Origin: Candidatus Pseudobutyricicoccus lothianensis
Lineage (GTDB): Bacteria; Bacillota; Clostridia; Oscillospirales; Butyricicoccaceae
Assembly: GCA_904419295.1 (NCBI GenBank)
Contig: CAJFRA010000005.1
Location: forward strand, 3,067-67,066
Length of the DNA: 64,000 nt
Direction: 5' to 3'
Shown here: positions 23,597 through 32,260 of the stretch, piece after piece
Layout of the letters: each line of letters opens with the position of its first letter
Position numbering within the stretch: the first letter of the stretch is position 1
Notes under the pieces: model-generated
Databases searched by the model: none
What the model was told of the DNA's origin: nothing
What the model saw: the letters and a program-made list of their open reading frames with translations, nothing else
Translations under genes and position numbers: made by a program

Positions 23597-25804
23597 TTAT
23601 TGCAGCGGGAATTGCCCATACGGGTACATAAACTCCTGGTAGATGCCCCGGTTGCTGTCCTGGGTGATCTGCAGATAGAAGCTGCTGGCCTGGAAGAATG
23701 GGTTGTAGTAGGCCATATCGGCGGACACCGCATTTTGCAGCAGCAGGGCGATCAGTTCCGGGTCGCGAATGATGATCTCGCTCCCTTCCCAGCTGACGCT
23801 GCTTTCGATCTGATGCTGTGTTACATACTCATCCAGCGCCGCCAGGGCAGCCTTTTCTTCTTCTGTGCCGTATTTCTGCATTTCTTCCAGATCCCAATGG
23901 GATTCGTTGTAAAGCGTGGCCTGCTGTACATCCGTCACACTGACCCGGGTGTTGATGTAGGCCCCTCTTTGGGCCAACAGGCGAACCGTCTGCTCATAGC
24001 TGGCATAGACGGGCACCCGGGTGGTGGCCCCGTAATATTGGCCGTTGCTCGCCTGGTAATAGCCGCCGTCGTACTTCGCCCATTCGCTGAAAGTCAGCAG
24101 GGCCACCGGCGCTTGGTCCATCAGCTCTTCGATGGGAGTTGCCAAGATCTCCTGCCGCAGGGCGTCTGCCACGGCCTGGATGGTCTGGCTGTCGGATTCC
24201 CGGAATTGCTCCATGCCGCTTTGGTCCACCAGCATGGTCTTCTGTGCCGCCGCATCCATGGAATAGATGGGATAGTAATGGGTCTTGAATTCCTGGCTGT
24301 CCATCAGGGCCACCAGGTCTTCGGCCACGGAATCATACGTCACATAGTCGTAGCGGCGGTAGACCTGTCTCCCGCTCTCCAGGGTGTAGCGCACCACCAT
24401 GTCAAACCCGGAACGGTTGACCGAGGCCGGCGTGGGGAACGCGATGGAAGACGACTGGGTGTCTGCCGGCTGCTGCTCGACGACCTCCTGCTGGCTCTGT
24501 TCCACCGCCTGGCCGCACATCCGCAGGGCGGCGGCGATGTTGTCCGGCTCCTGCACTGCCAACCGGTCCAGCCGGTCCATCTGCTGCCGTCCGTAACTCC
24601 AGTTGTTGTCCCGCTCCACGCTCACATCCGCCATAGGCGTCAGGATGCTGACGGCCTGCACCTGGTCCTGTTCCGGCAGGAACGTGTCGTAGTGGAATAC
24701 ATCCATGGCCAGCATGGCATACAGGGCGATAAACGCCAGGGCAAAGACGCCAAAGGCCCGGATGTGGCAAAAAGCGGCTTTGAAATCCAGATGATAGATG
24801 ATCTCCACCAGGCAGTGGGACAGCAAGCCGCCGCAGAGGAAGCCGAAGAAGAGCCAGCTCTGCCTGCCCCCCAGCAGGTAAAAGAACATGCCGCAGCCCA
24901 AGGTACACAGGAACACGGCTACGTATTTGAGCACGGCGGCCGGCAGGCGGAAGGCCACAGCCTGCCCTGCTTTTTCCGAGGGGCGCCGCTGGTAGAGCCA
25001 GGCACAGGCCAGGGCGATCACCACAGCGGCCAGCAGCCAAAGCAGCAGCGTCCAGCCCGGCTTTTCTGCCCCTTCGCTCTGTATGCTGAAATACATCCAC
25101 ATGGGCGATAGGATCTTCATCGCCCGCTCCAAGATCAGGTCCGGCAGGAACCAGTTGTCAAAAAACATCTCCATGTAGGCGGTATAGAGGCCCACGGCGG
25201 CCGGCGGCCCGATGAACAGCAGCGCGCAGCACAGCACGCCGGTGGCCGTGGTGCCCGCCAGCTGATGGGCCAGCACACAGATGCTGTAGATCAGCAAAAA
25301 GAACACCATGTGGCTGGCGATGGCCGAGGGGATCTGGGCGTCGGCCAGCACAGGGGCAAAGCCGCTGCAGGCCACGATGGCCGAGGCGATGGCCAGATTG
25401 GCCAGGTATGCCGCCGCGAACAGGGCGAACCCTGCCAAGTACCGGGCGGCGAAGAAAGTCCCCCGGCGCACCGGCAGGCTGTGGTAAAAATCCACTTGTT
25501 GACGGCTGTGCATAAAGCGGAACACCACTGCCGCCAGCAAAATGGCGCCGCCGGCCACGATCATCCCCACAAAAATGTTTTCCAGCCCCAGCAGGCTGCC
25601 CATGGCCTCCAGCTGATAACTCTCTCTCCCCTGCCTGCGGGCCTCCAAGGCATCCTGCACATATTTCAATATGGGCACTGGCAGGGCGAAGAACAACGCC
25701 AGCACAAAGAGGGCGACCGCCCACAGCTGGTGGCGCAGCGTTTCCCCCATCAGCTGCCAGATCTGCCGGGCTATGCCTTTAGAATAGGAGTTTTTTGATG
25801 TCAT
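23597..25804 (-). CDS. Large ABC-2-type permease, DUF6449-like C-terminal region
   Basis: This 735-aa membrane protein has an N-terminal bundle of about six membrane segments with FRFMHSRQQVDFYHSLPVRRGTFFAARYLAGF, a typical ABC-2 permease feature. A second set of segments follows (around residues 265-390), and then a soluble region of about 350 residues with ALMDSQEFKTHYYPIYSMD. The arrangement matches Clostridial permeases paired with a YtrA-type GntR regulator and an ATPase, annotated with DUF6449. Start: ATG after GGAGGTGTGCGGCT, overlapping the end of the ATPase gene by 26 nt. Substrate unknown; relatives respond to cell-envelope-active compounds. Confidence 0.8.
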   Translation of the reverse strand: MTSKNSYSKGIARQIWQLMGETLRHQLWAVALFVLALFFALPVPILKYVQDALEARRQGRESYQLEAMGSLLGLENIFVGMIVAGGAILLAAVVFRFMHSRQQVDFYHSLPVRRGTFFAARYLAGFALFAAAYLANLAIASAIVACSGFAPVLADAQIPSAIASHMVFFLLIYSICVLAHQLAGTTATGVLCCALLFIGPPAAVGLYTAYMEMFFDNWFLPDLILERAMKILSPMWMYFSIQSEGAEKPGWTLLLWLLAAVVIALACAWLYQRRPSEKAGQAVAFRLPAAVLKYVAVFLCTLGCGMFFYLLGGRQSWLFFGFLCGGLLSHCLVEIIYHLDFKAAFCHIRAFGVFALAFIALYAMLAMDVFHYDTFLPEQDQVQAVSILTPMADVSVERDNNWSYGRQQMDRLDRLAVQEPDNIAAALRMCGQAVEQSQQEVVEQQPADTQSSSIAFPTPASVNRSGFDMVVRYTLESGRQVYRRYDYVTYDSVAEDLVALMDSQEFKTHYYPIYSMDAAAQKTMLVDQSGMEQFRESDSQTIQAVADALRQEILATPIEELMDQAPVALLTFSEWAKYDGGYYQASNGQYYGATTRVPVYASYEQTVRLLAQRGAYINTRVSVTDVQQATLYNESHWDLEEMQKYGTEEEKAALAALDEYVTQHQIESSVSWEGSEIIIRDPELIALLLQNAVSADMAYYNPFFQASSFYLQITQDSNRGIYQEFMYPYGQFPLQ

Positions 25805-26678
25805 AGCCGCACACCTCCGTTTCACTAATAAAGATCTCCTCCAGCGTCAGGGGGAGCACTTCAAAGAAGATGGGCCGCATCTCCTGGATGCGAGCCGTCA
25901 AATCCTCCCGGTTGGCCCGGGCCGTCACTGTGTATAGGCTGCCCCGCTGCTCAAATTGCAGCACTTCCAGCGGTGCGAAGTCCTCCCGCCTCATGGGGTC
26001 GTCAAAGACGCACTGCACTTTGTTGATGCCCAGTTTCATATCGTCCAGATCCCGCGAAAACAGGATGCCGCCCCGGTGGAGCAGGCCCACATGGTCGCAG
26101 ATGTCCTCCAGCTCCCGCAGGTTGTGGGAGGCTACCACAGGCGTCAGGCCCCGCTGGGCGATGCCGTCGGCAAACAGGCTCTTCACCGCCTGCCGGGCCA
26201 CCGGGTCCAGCCCGTCAAAAGTCTCGTCGCAAAACAGGTAGTCCGTGCCCGCACATACGCCGCAGATCACCGACAGCTGTTTTTTCATGCCCTTGGAAAA
26301 GGTGTTCACCTTGCGGCCCATATCCAGCTCAAAGCTCTGCATCAGCTGCTGGAAGCGGCCCTTGTCAAACTGGGGATAGACCCGGGCGTAAAAATCCCGC
26401 ATCTCCTCCGGGGTGGTATTGGCATAAAAATACTGGTCGTCTGAAATGTAAAAGATCTTTCTTTTTACCGCGGGGTTTTCGTACACGGTTTCCCCGTCCA
26501 CCTCCAGGCTGCCGCTATCCGGCTTGAGCACGCCGGCCGCCAGCCGCAAAAAGGTGGATTTGCCTGCGCCGTTGGAGCCGATCAGGCCGAATACGCTGCC
26601 GTCGCGGATCTGGGCGCTGACACGGTCGATGGCGTGGATCGCGCCAAAGCATTTGGTCACATCGGTGGCTTGGATCAT
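25779..26678 (-). CDS. ABC transporter ATP-binding protein (YtrB/CcmA type)
   Basis: The 299-aa ATPase has Walker A GSNGAGKST, a Q-loop-region Y-rich segment (YISDDQYFYANTTPEEM), a degenerate signature (TFSKGMKKQLSVICGV), Walker B (YLFCDETFDGLDP) and switch histidine (VASHNLREL). An Asp-Glu pair followed by T instead of P in the Walker B extension is typical of this subfamily. A C-terminal regulatory domain of about 80 residues follows. Start: ATG after AAAAGGAGGAGAGAAAGC. The start overlaps the GntR stop (ATGA), and the gene overlaps the permease, so the three form one operon. Confidence 0.88.
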   Translation of the reverse strand: MIQATDVTKCFGAIHAIDRVSAQIRDGSVFGLIGSNGAGKSTFLRLAAGVLKPDSGSLEVDGETVYENPAVKRKIFYISDDQYFYANTTPEEMRDFYARVYPQFDKGRFQQLMQSFELDMGRKVNTFSKGMKKQLSVICGVCAGTDYLFCDETFDGLDPVARQAVKSLFADGIAQRGLTPVVASHNLRELEDICDHVGLLHRGGILFSRDLDDMKLGINKVQCVFDDPMRREDFAPLEVLQFEQRGSLYTVTARANREDLTARIQEMRPIFFEVLPLTLEEIFISETEVCGYDIKKLLF

Positions 26679-27061
26679 GCTTTCTCTCCTCCTTTTCTCC
26701 GCTGGATGGTCTGCCGCAGCCACTGTTCCAGCTGTTCTTCTGTGGCGCCCAGTTCCATGGCCTGGATCACCTGTTGGGCCAAAGCGTCCAGCAAAGCCCG
26801 CAGCTTTTCCTCTTTGAGCTTCGCCGCGTCATCCGCAACGAAATTGCCCTTTCCCTTGACCGCATAGATCACACCCGCTTTTTCCAGCTCGGAATAAGCC
26901 CTTTGTATGGTGTTGGGATTGATGGAAAGCTCCATGGCCAGCTGGCGCACCGACGGCAGCTGGCTGCCGGGCCCCAGAACGCCCCGCGCCGCCAGATCTT
27001 CAATGCTGGCCATGATCTGCTCATAGATCGGCCTCCTGTCTTTATAATCGATGGTGATCAC
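26675..27061 (-). CDS. GntR family regulator, YtrA type
   Basis: The 128-aa protein has the short YtrA layout: an N-terminal winged helix (IYEQIMASIEDLAARGVLGPGSQLPSVRQLAMELSINPNTIQRAYSEL) plus only about 50 residues of helical dimerisation region, with no effector domain. The start is taken as GTG (VITIDYKDRRP) because AGGAGGGAGGGAAGCG lies just upstream. The track's 220-aa version begins at an upstream methionine and runs across the promoter and operator. A 7-bp inverted repeat at the transcription start is the likely autoregulatory operator. YtrA proteins repress the adjacent ABC genes. Confidence 0.87.
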   Translation of the reverse strand: MITIDYKDRRPIYEQIMASIEDLAARGVLGPGSQLPSVRQLAMELSINPNTIQRAYSELEKAGVIYAVKGKGNFVADDAAKLKEEKLRALLDALAQQVIQAMELGATEEQLEQWLRQTIQRRKGGEKA

Positions 27062-27098
27062 ACCGCTTCCCTCCCTCCTGGGTCTGTTCTGCATAAAG

Positions 27099-27154
27099 TG
27101 TATTATTCGTACTAATACAGTTGATATTCTATACAGCCCTGCCCCTTTTGTCAA
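27099..27154 (-). promoter_or_regulatory. Promoter and operator of the YtrA-ABC operon
   Basis: On the minus strand: TTGACA (27149-27154), 17-bp spacer, TAGAAT (27126-27131). The inverted repeat TGTATTA-N7-TAATACA (27099-27119) follows, starting about 6 bp past the -10 box and covering the expected +1 region. This is a classic repressor position for YtrA-type GntR proteins. Confidence 0.75.
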
Positions 27155-27256
27155 GGGGAAAATGGGCCCCGGTTCCCTCACCTCCGGGCAGCTCCGCTGT
27201 TTTGCCCAAATCGCAGCCACATTTTTAGGCAAATACGCCAAATCTACCCCGCTTTC

Positions 27257-27285
27257 TGGACAATTTGCCGTGAAGCTTCTATAAT
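27257..27285 (+). promoter_or_regulatory. Promoter of pepD
   Basis: TGGACA, 17-bp spacer, TATAAT; start codon 66 bp downstream. Confidence 0.7.
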
Positions 27286-27351
27286 GGACTTCGGATAGAA
27301 AAACAGGGCGCACACTGGATGCACCCTTATTTCGCAAGGAGGAAGTTCACC

Positions 27352-28806
27352 ATGGAATACCTGTTGAAAGACCGGGAGCCCAAAGAGGCCCTGCGGTATT
27401 TTGAAGAGATCAGCGCCATCCCCCGGGGCTCGGGCAACGAAGAGGCCATCAGCCAATACCTGCTGGATTTTGCCAAAGCCCACGGTCTGGACGCCTACCG
27501 GGACAGCGCTTGGAACGTCTATATCACAAAGCCCGGCTCTGCCGGCTGTGAATCCCTGCCCCCGCTGATGCTCCAGGGCCACACCGACATGGTCTGCGAA
27601 AAGAACCACAATGTGGACCACGACTTTACCAAAGACCCCATCAAGCTGGTGGTGGAAGGGAACATCCTGCGGGCCGACGGCACCACGTTAGGCGCCGACA
27701 ACGGCGTGGCTGTGGCTTGGATGCTTTCGATCCTGGCCGACGATTCCCTCAAGCATCCGCCCCTGGAATGCGTGTTCACCGCCTCGGAGGAAGTGGGACT
27801 GATCGGCGCCCACAACCTGGAGTTTGACCGCATCCACGCCCGCCGCCTGATCAACCTGGATTGCGGCCCGGAAGGCGTGTTCTGCTGCGGCAGCGCCGGC
27901 GGCCAAGTGACGGATCTCCGCCTGCCCCTCCGTCGGGAAGAGGCCCAGGGCCTGCCGCTGACCATTCGCATCCGCGGCCTTTCCGGCGGCCATTCGGGCG
28001 GCTTGATCCACAAGGGCCTGGGCAACGCCAACGTGCTGATGGGCCGCATCCTGCGGAACCTGTGCCAGGCGTTCCCCTGCCGCCTGATCCAATGCGATGG
28101 CGGCGACAAAGACAACGCCATCCCCCGGGAATGCGACGCTGTGGTCCTGGTGGAGGAGAGCAGCAAAGAGCAAGCTCAGGCCATCGTGAACCGGGTGGAA
28201 GCCGAGATCCAGGGCCAGCTGATGCCCGAAGATGAAAACTTCCACATAGAGCTGGAGTGGGCGCCGGCCGGTTCCTGCCAAGCGGTCACGGCGGAAGACA
28301 CGGTCAAGATGATGCATCTGATGGTGATGCTGCCCTGCGGCCCTCAGCTGCGGGATCTGACCATGAACGACCGGGTCGTCTCCTCGGAAAACTTCGCCAG
28401 CGTGCACACCGATGACCAGGGCGTCAAGTGTGTGATCTCCATGCGCAGCAGCAACGACGCCTACCGGCAGGATATGGCCGCCCGGCTGGAGATCCTGGGC
28501 CAGCTGACCGGTGCTTCCATCCGCCATCACGACGATTACGATTCCTGGGAGATCGAAAAGAACTCCCCCATCCGCGAGCATGTGCTGGCCTGCTACAAAG
28601 AGCTCACCGGCCAGGATGGCAAGATCGTAGCCACCCACGGCGGCCTGGAATGCGGCATTTTCCAAAAGCGCATCCCCGGCATCGATATGGTGACCATGAG
28701 CTGCAACTGTTCGGGCGCCCATTCGCCGGATGAATGCATGGAGCTGGATTCCTTTGGCCGCACCTACCAGCTGCTGTGCCGCGTGCTGGCCAGCCTGTGC
28801 CAATAA
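27352..28806 (+). CDS. pepD: Aminoacyl-histidine dipeptidase (PepD family, M20)
   Basis: This 484-aa metallopeptidase hydrolyses Xaa-His and other dipeptides. The two-zinc site is visible: LQGHTDMVCEKN (first His and catalytic Asp), GTTLGADNGVAVAW (bridging Asp), TASEEVGLIGAHNL (general-base Glu and metal Glu), DCGPEG, and a late metal-binding His in CNCSGAHSPDE. The lid/dimerisation domain sits between about residues 200 and 385. It lacks a signal peptide and acts in the cytosol. Start: ATG after AAGGAGGAAGTTCACC. With the hut operon on the same chromosome segment it could feed peptide-derived histidine into catabolism, though the genes are not co-transcribed. Confidence 0.93.
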   Translation: MEYLLKDREPKEALRYFEEISAIPRGSGNEEAISQYLLDFAKAHGLDAYRDSAWNVYITKPGSAGCESLPPLMLQGHTDMVCEKNHNVDHDFTKDPIKLVVEGNILRADGTTLGADNGVAVAWMLSILADDSLKHPPLECVFTASEEVGLIGAHNLEFDRIHARRLINLDCGPEGVFCCGSAGGQVTDLRLPLRREEAQGLPLTIRIRGLSGGHSGGLIHKGLGNANVLMGRILRNLCQAFPCRLIQCDGGDKDNAIPRECDAVVLVEESSKEQAQAIVNRVEAEIQGQLMPEDENFHIELEWAPAGSCQAVTAEDTVKMMHLMVMLPCGPQLRDLTMNDRVVSSENFASVHTDDQGVKCVISMRSSNDAYRQDMAARLEILGQLTGASIRHHDDYDSWEIEKNSPIREHVLACYKELTGQDGKIVATHGGLECGIFQKRIPGIDMVTMSCNCSGAHSPDECMELDSFGRTYQLLCRVLASLCQ

Positions 28807-28855
28807 GCCATACTCCTCCAGAGGGCAGATGATCTCCAGCGTCCCCTCTGGGGCT

Positions 28856-28893
28856 CCAAGCGTCCGCCTATAGGTGGACGCTTGGCTTTTTTT
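28856..28893 (+). terminator. Terminator after pepD
   Basis: CCAAGCGTCC-N10-GGACGCTTGG followed by C and seven T residues. Confidence 0.85.
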
Positions 28894-29022
28894 CACCTTT
28901 TTCCGCCCCCAATTTACAAAAAGTTGTTTTTTCAGCCGCCGCCGTGTGGTATGATAGAAGTGATATTTTCGGCCCTTTTTGCGGGCCTGTGGGGCGGAGG
29001 TGATGGGCACACGAAAACGTTA

Positions 29023-30552
29023 TTGAAAAAGCTGCTGAAGTTTTTGACGCTCCGTGTGACCTTGGTGGGCCTGTCCATCCTGGCCCAGGCGGGCATCCTG
29101 ATCTTTGCCCTGGTGCAGTTCGATATCAACTTTGTCGAATTCTACGCCTTCTCCCTGGTGCTCAGCTTGGGGATCGTCCTGTGGCTCATCAACCGCAACA
29201 CCAACCCGGCCTATAAGATCGCCTGGATCGTGCCCATTTTGCTGTTTCCCATCTTTGGCGGCATGTTCTACCTGCTGCTGGGCGGCAACCACATGGGCTT
29301 CCACTCCAAAAAGAAGATGCAGGGCATCCAGCGGAAGATCGCCAACAACCTGCACACCAACGACGGATTGATCCATCGGGTCAAGACCCGGGACCCCCAG
29401 GCTGCCGGCCTGATGCGGTACATCCAAACCTATGCTTACTGTCCCCCTTGTGAGAACACAGCCACCAAATACTACGCCCTGGGCGAACTGGCCTTTGCCG
29501 ATATGAAAGCAGAGCTGCGCCGGGCCAAGCATTACATCTTTTTGGAATATTTCATCATTGAACACGGTACGATGTGGGATGAGATCTTGGCGATCTTGCG
29601 GGAAAAGGTGGCGGAGGGCGTGGATGTGCGGGTGATCTACGACGACCTGGGCTGTGTGATGACGCTGCCCTACCGCTATGATCTGGAGCTGGAAGCCATG
29701 GGCATCCGCTGCTGTGTGTTCAACCCCTTCCTGCCGGTGCTCAACTCCCATTTCAACCACCGGGACCACCGGAAGATCCTTGTGGTAGATGGGCATACGG
29801 CTTTTACCGGCGGCATCAACCTGGCCGACGAATACATCAACGCCTACCCCAAATACGGCCACTGGAAAGATACGGCCATCTTGCTGCGGGGTGAGGCGGC
29901 CTGGAACCTGACGGTGCTGTTCCTTTCCACATGGGACCATCTGCGGGGGGAAGATGAAAGCCTTTCCTCCTTTTTGCCCAAAGAGAGCCCGCCTGTCTAT
30001 GGCAAAGGGGTGGTGCAGCCTTTTGCCGACAACCCGCTGGATGAAGAGGCGGTCTCTCAGACCGTGTACCTCCACTTGATCAACACGGCCACCCGCTATG
30101 TGTACATCAACACCCCTTACCTGGTCATCGACAACGAAACGGTCGTCGCCCTGACCAGCGCAGCCAAGCGGGGGGTGGATGTGCGCATCATCACGCCCCA
30201 TATCCCGGATAAATGGTTCGTCCACGCAGTGACCCGGGCCAATTACGAAGTGCTGGTCCAAGCAGGCGTGCGCATCTATGAATATACGCCGGGCTTCAAC
30301 CACGCCAAGACCTTTGCGGTGGATGACACCCTGGGTGTGGTCGGCACCATCAATATGGATTTCCGCAGCCTCTATCTCCACTTTGAATGCGGCGCCCTGT
30401 TGTATGATACCGACACGGTGCGGGATGTGCGGGATGACTTTTTGCAGACCCTGCGGCGCTGCCAGATCATTTCGCTGGCCGATTGCCGCAGCGTGCGCTT
30501 GTACCAAAAGCTGGGCCGCGCCCTGTTGCGCATGTTTGCCCCTTTGATGTAA
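29023..30552 (+). CDS. cls: Cardiolipin synthase
   Basis: The protein has two N-terminal membrane helices and two phospholipase-D HKD motifs: HRKILVVDG with downstream GGIN, and HAKTFAVDD with downstream GTINMDFRS. It joins two phosphatidylglycerol molecules, or a related donor pair, into cardiolipin at the membrane. The frame from TTG 29023 gives 509 aa, a normal length. The start is unclear: the Shine-Dalgarno-like GGAGG (28996-29000) sits just before an ATG (29003) in another frame that reads MGTRKRY and stops at TGA overlapping the TTG. The in-frame ATG at 28951 lies in a promoter-like region without a binding site. A missing or extra base near 29010-29025 would join ATG 29003 to the gene. 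Confidence 0.88.
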   Translation: MKKLLKFLTLRVTLVGLSILAQAGILIFALVQFDINFVEFYAFSLVLSLGIVLWLINRNTNPAYKIAWIVPILLFPIFGGMFYLLLGGNHMGFHSKKKMQGIQRKIANNLHTNDGLIHRVKTRDPQAAGLMRYIQTYAYCPPCENTATKYYALGELAFADMKAELRRAKHYIFLEYFIIEHGTMWDEILAILREKVAEGVDVRVIYDDLGCVMTLPYRYDLELEAMGIRCCVFNPFLPVLNSHFNHRDHRKILVVDGHTAFTGGINLADEYINAYPKYGHWKDTAILLRGEAAWNLTVLFLSTWDHLRGEDESLSSFLPKESPPVYGKGVVQPFADNPLDEEAVSQTVYLHLINTATRYVYINTPYLVIDNETVVALTSAAKRGVDVRIITPHIPDKWFVHAVTRANYEVLVQAGVRIYEYTPGFNHAKTFAVDDTLGVVGTINMDFRSLYLHFECGALLYDTDTVRDVRDDFLQTLRRCQIISLADCRSVRLYQKLGRALLRMFAPLM

Positions 30553-30592
30553 GATACGTCCGAAAAACCATGGAAGAACGGAGGAACCCAAT

Positions 30593-30856
30593 ATGAAAAA
30601 GCGTACAAAAGTAGCCCTGTTCGCCGCGGCAGCGGCCGGCGTGGCCGTGGCTGGCGCCAAGCTGGCCCAGGCTGTGCAGCAAAAGAACGAAGAGCTCAAC
30701 GACTTGATCGCCAACCCCGTCCCCCCGGCTGAGGAAGAGGATACCAGCGATTATGTGATGCCCGGCGAGGAAGCTGAGGCCACAGAACCCGCTGCCCCTG
30801 CCGAAGAAGAGGCTCAGGAGGAAGAGGAAGAAGAGGAGATCCAATCGGCGCAATAA
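30593..30856 (+). CDS. Small membrane-anchored acidic protein
   Basis: The 87-aa product has a short basic start (MKKRTK), an Ala/Val-rich hydrophobic helix (about residues 7-27) and a C-terminal half dominated by Glu, Ala and Pro, with a run of seven glutamates near the end. It would be a single-pass protein with a disordered acidic tail. No family recognised. Start: ATG after CGGAGGAACCCAAT. It begins 40 nt after cls and is probably co-transcribed. Confidence 0.7.
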   Translation: MKKRTKVALFAAAAAGVAVAGAKLAQAVQQKNEELNDLIANPVPPAEEEDTSDYVMPGEEAEATEPAAPAEEEAQEEEEEEEIQSAQ

Positions 30857-30929
30857 GGGACAGTCTGGTCTCTGTACAGCCCAAACGGAAACGCCTCTCC
30901 ACAAGCTGTGGAAAAACACTTGACACCGC

Positions 30930-30962
30930 AAAAAAGGGAACGGCAGCTGCCGTTCCCTTTTC
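30930..30962. terminator. Bidirectional terminator
   Basis: AAAAAAGGGAACGGCAG/CTGCCGTTCCCTTTTCC, an almost perfect palindrome between convergent genes. Confidence 0.8.
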
Positions 30963-30970
30963 CTTTTGGC

Positions 30971-32143
30971 TCAATGCCTGTTTTTCACCTGTGTTTCAAA
31001 TTCCTCATCCACCTGCTGGCGGAAGTCCCCATCGGTGAACAGCCGCAGCCCCGCCTGGGCCATGGCCTGGGCGGCTTTCATCATCTGCCCATAGGCGTAG
31101 TCGGTGTCCGCCGCGGCGGCAAACTCCAGGGTGTGGCTGGCGGTCCCCTTTTCCGCGATCTTAAAGTAGGTATGTACGGCGGGCATCTTCAGCGTCACAT
31201 TGCCGATATCCGAAGAGCCGTAGCGGCCAATGAGGGGCGCCCGCTCCACGGTCTCGCCCATTTCTTCCAATGCCTTCTGGATCTCCCGCTCGATGTGGTC
31301 GTTGGGGTAGCGCTCCGCATAGCCCCGCTCCAGGGTGTATTCCGCCCGGGCCCCGGTGATCTGCTCCACCCCGGCAATGACCCTTTTCAAATGGCCCATG
31401 ACCACGTCGCCGTCGTCTTGGGTGCGCACCCGGATGCTGAACTGGGCGTGGGCATAATCGGGGATCACGTTGCAGGCTTTGCCGCCATCCAGGATCACGC
31501 CGTTCAAATTGGCGTCGGTGGGCAGCAGCGGCCGCAGGTTGTCGATGCAGTTGAACAGCATGATCAGGGCGTTCAGCGCATTGATGCCGTTTTCCGGCCC
31601 GGCGGAATGGCAGCCTTTCCCGTGAAAGGCGATGTCAAACTTCACGGTGGCACGGCCGCCCCGGCCCACCAGGTTCTCTGTGGAAGGGTGCATCATAATG
31701 GCGTATTGCACATCGTCAAAAGCGCCGTTTTCCAGCATGATGACCTTGCCGCCGCCCCCTTCTTCCGCCGGGGTGCCCATGACCACGATCTCGCCGCCGA
31801 TCCGGTCTGCCAGCTTGCTGAGCATCAGCCCCGCCCCCACGGCGGCCGCTGCGATCAGGTTGTGGCCGCAGGCATGACCCAGGCCGGGCAAGCTGTCGTA
31901 TTCCGCCAAAAAGGCCACCCGCACCCCGCCGGGCTGTTTGCCCTGGAACCGGGCCTTGAAGGCCGTTTCGATGCCGCCGGCCCCTTTTTCCACCGCAAAG
32001 CCGTGGCGTTCCAGCAGCTGGCAGCACCAGGCCTGGGCTTGGTGTTCTTCAAACCCCACTTCCGGGTGTTGGTGGATCTGGCGGCTCAGCGCCACGATCT
32101 CGCCTTCCAATTCCTTTGCGGCTTGTTTCAGCTGTTCATCCAT
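30971..32143 (-). CDS. M20 family amidohydrolase (AbgA/AbgB-like)
   Basis: This 390-aa protein shows M20D amidohydrolase features: HQHPEVGFEEHQ near the N-terminus, YDSLPGLGHACGHN (metal His and Asp region), the catalytic PAEEGGGGK and a later GYGSSDIGN-like segment. The dimerisation domain is inserted around residues 175-290. Relatives cleave p-aminobenzoyl-glutamate, N-acyl amino acids or amidated dipeptides; the precise substrate is not resolvable. No signal peptide. Start: ATG following AAAGGATGATAGGCA. Monocistronic, with a terminator at its 3' end. Confidence 0.87.
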   Translation of the reverse strand: MDEQLKQAAKELEGEIVALSRQIHQHPEVGFEEHQAQAWCCQLLERHGFAVEKGAGGIETAFKARFQGKQPGGVRVAFLAEYDSLPGLGHACGHNLIAAAAVGAGLMLSKLADRIGGEIVVMGTPAEEGGGGKVIMLENGAFDDVQYAIMMHPSTENLVGRGGRATVKFDIAFHGKGCHSAGPENGINALNALIMLFNCIDNLRPLLPTDANLNGVILDGGKACNVIPDYAHAQFSIRVRTQDDGDVVMGHLKRVIAGVEQITGARAEYTLERGYAERYPNDHIEREIQKALEEMGETVERAPLIGRYGSSDIGNVTLKMPAVHTYFKIAEKGTASHTLEFAAAADTDYAYGQMMKAAQAMAQAGLRLFTDGDFRQQVDEEFETQVKNRH

Positions 32144-32260
32144 TGCCTATCATCCTTTCTCTTGTGTGATGGAAAAGCGTACTATCCTAATCATGCCGCA
32201 TTTTGCAGCAGTTTGCAAGGGGAAGGGAACGATCTCATCCATGTTTTCCCCGGGCCGCCC

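Noticed and set aside
23060-25111. 683-aa plus-strand ORF
   Set aside because: Antisense to the large ABC permease and crosses a terminator; no domain.
30467-30931. 154-aa minus-strand ORF over the small acidic protein gene
   Set aside because: Antisense of a Glu/Ala-rich gene gives Leu/Phe-rich text that mimics a membrane protein. The plus-strand gene has a proper ribosome binding site.
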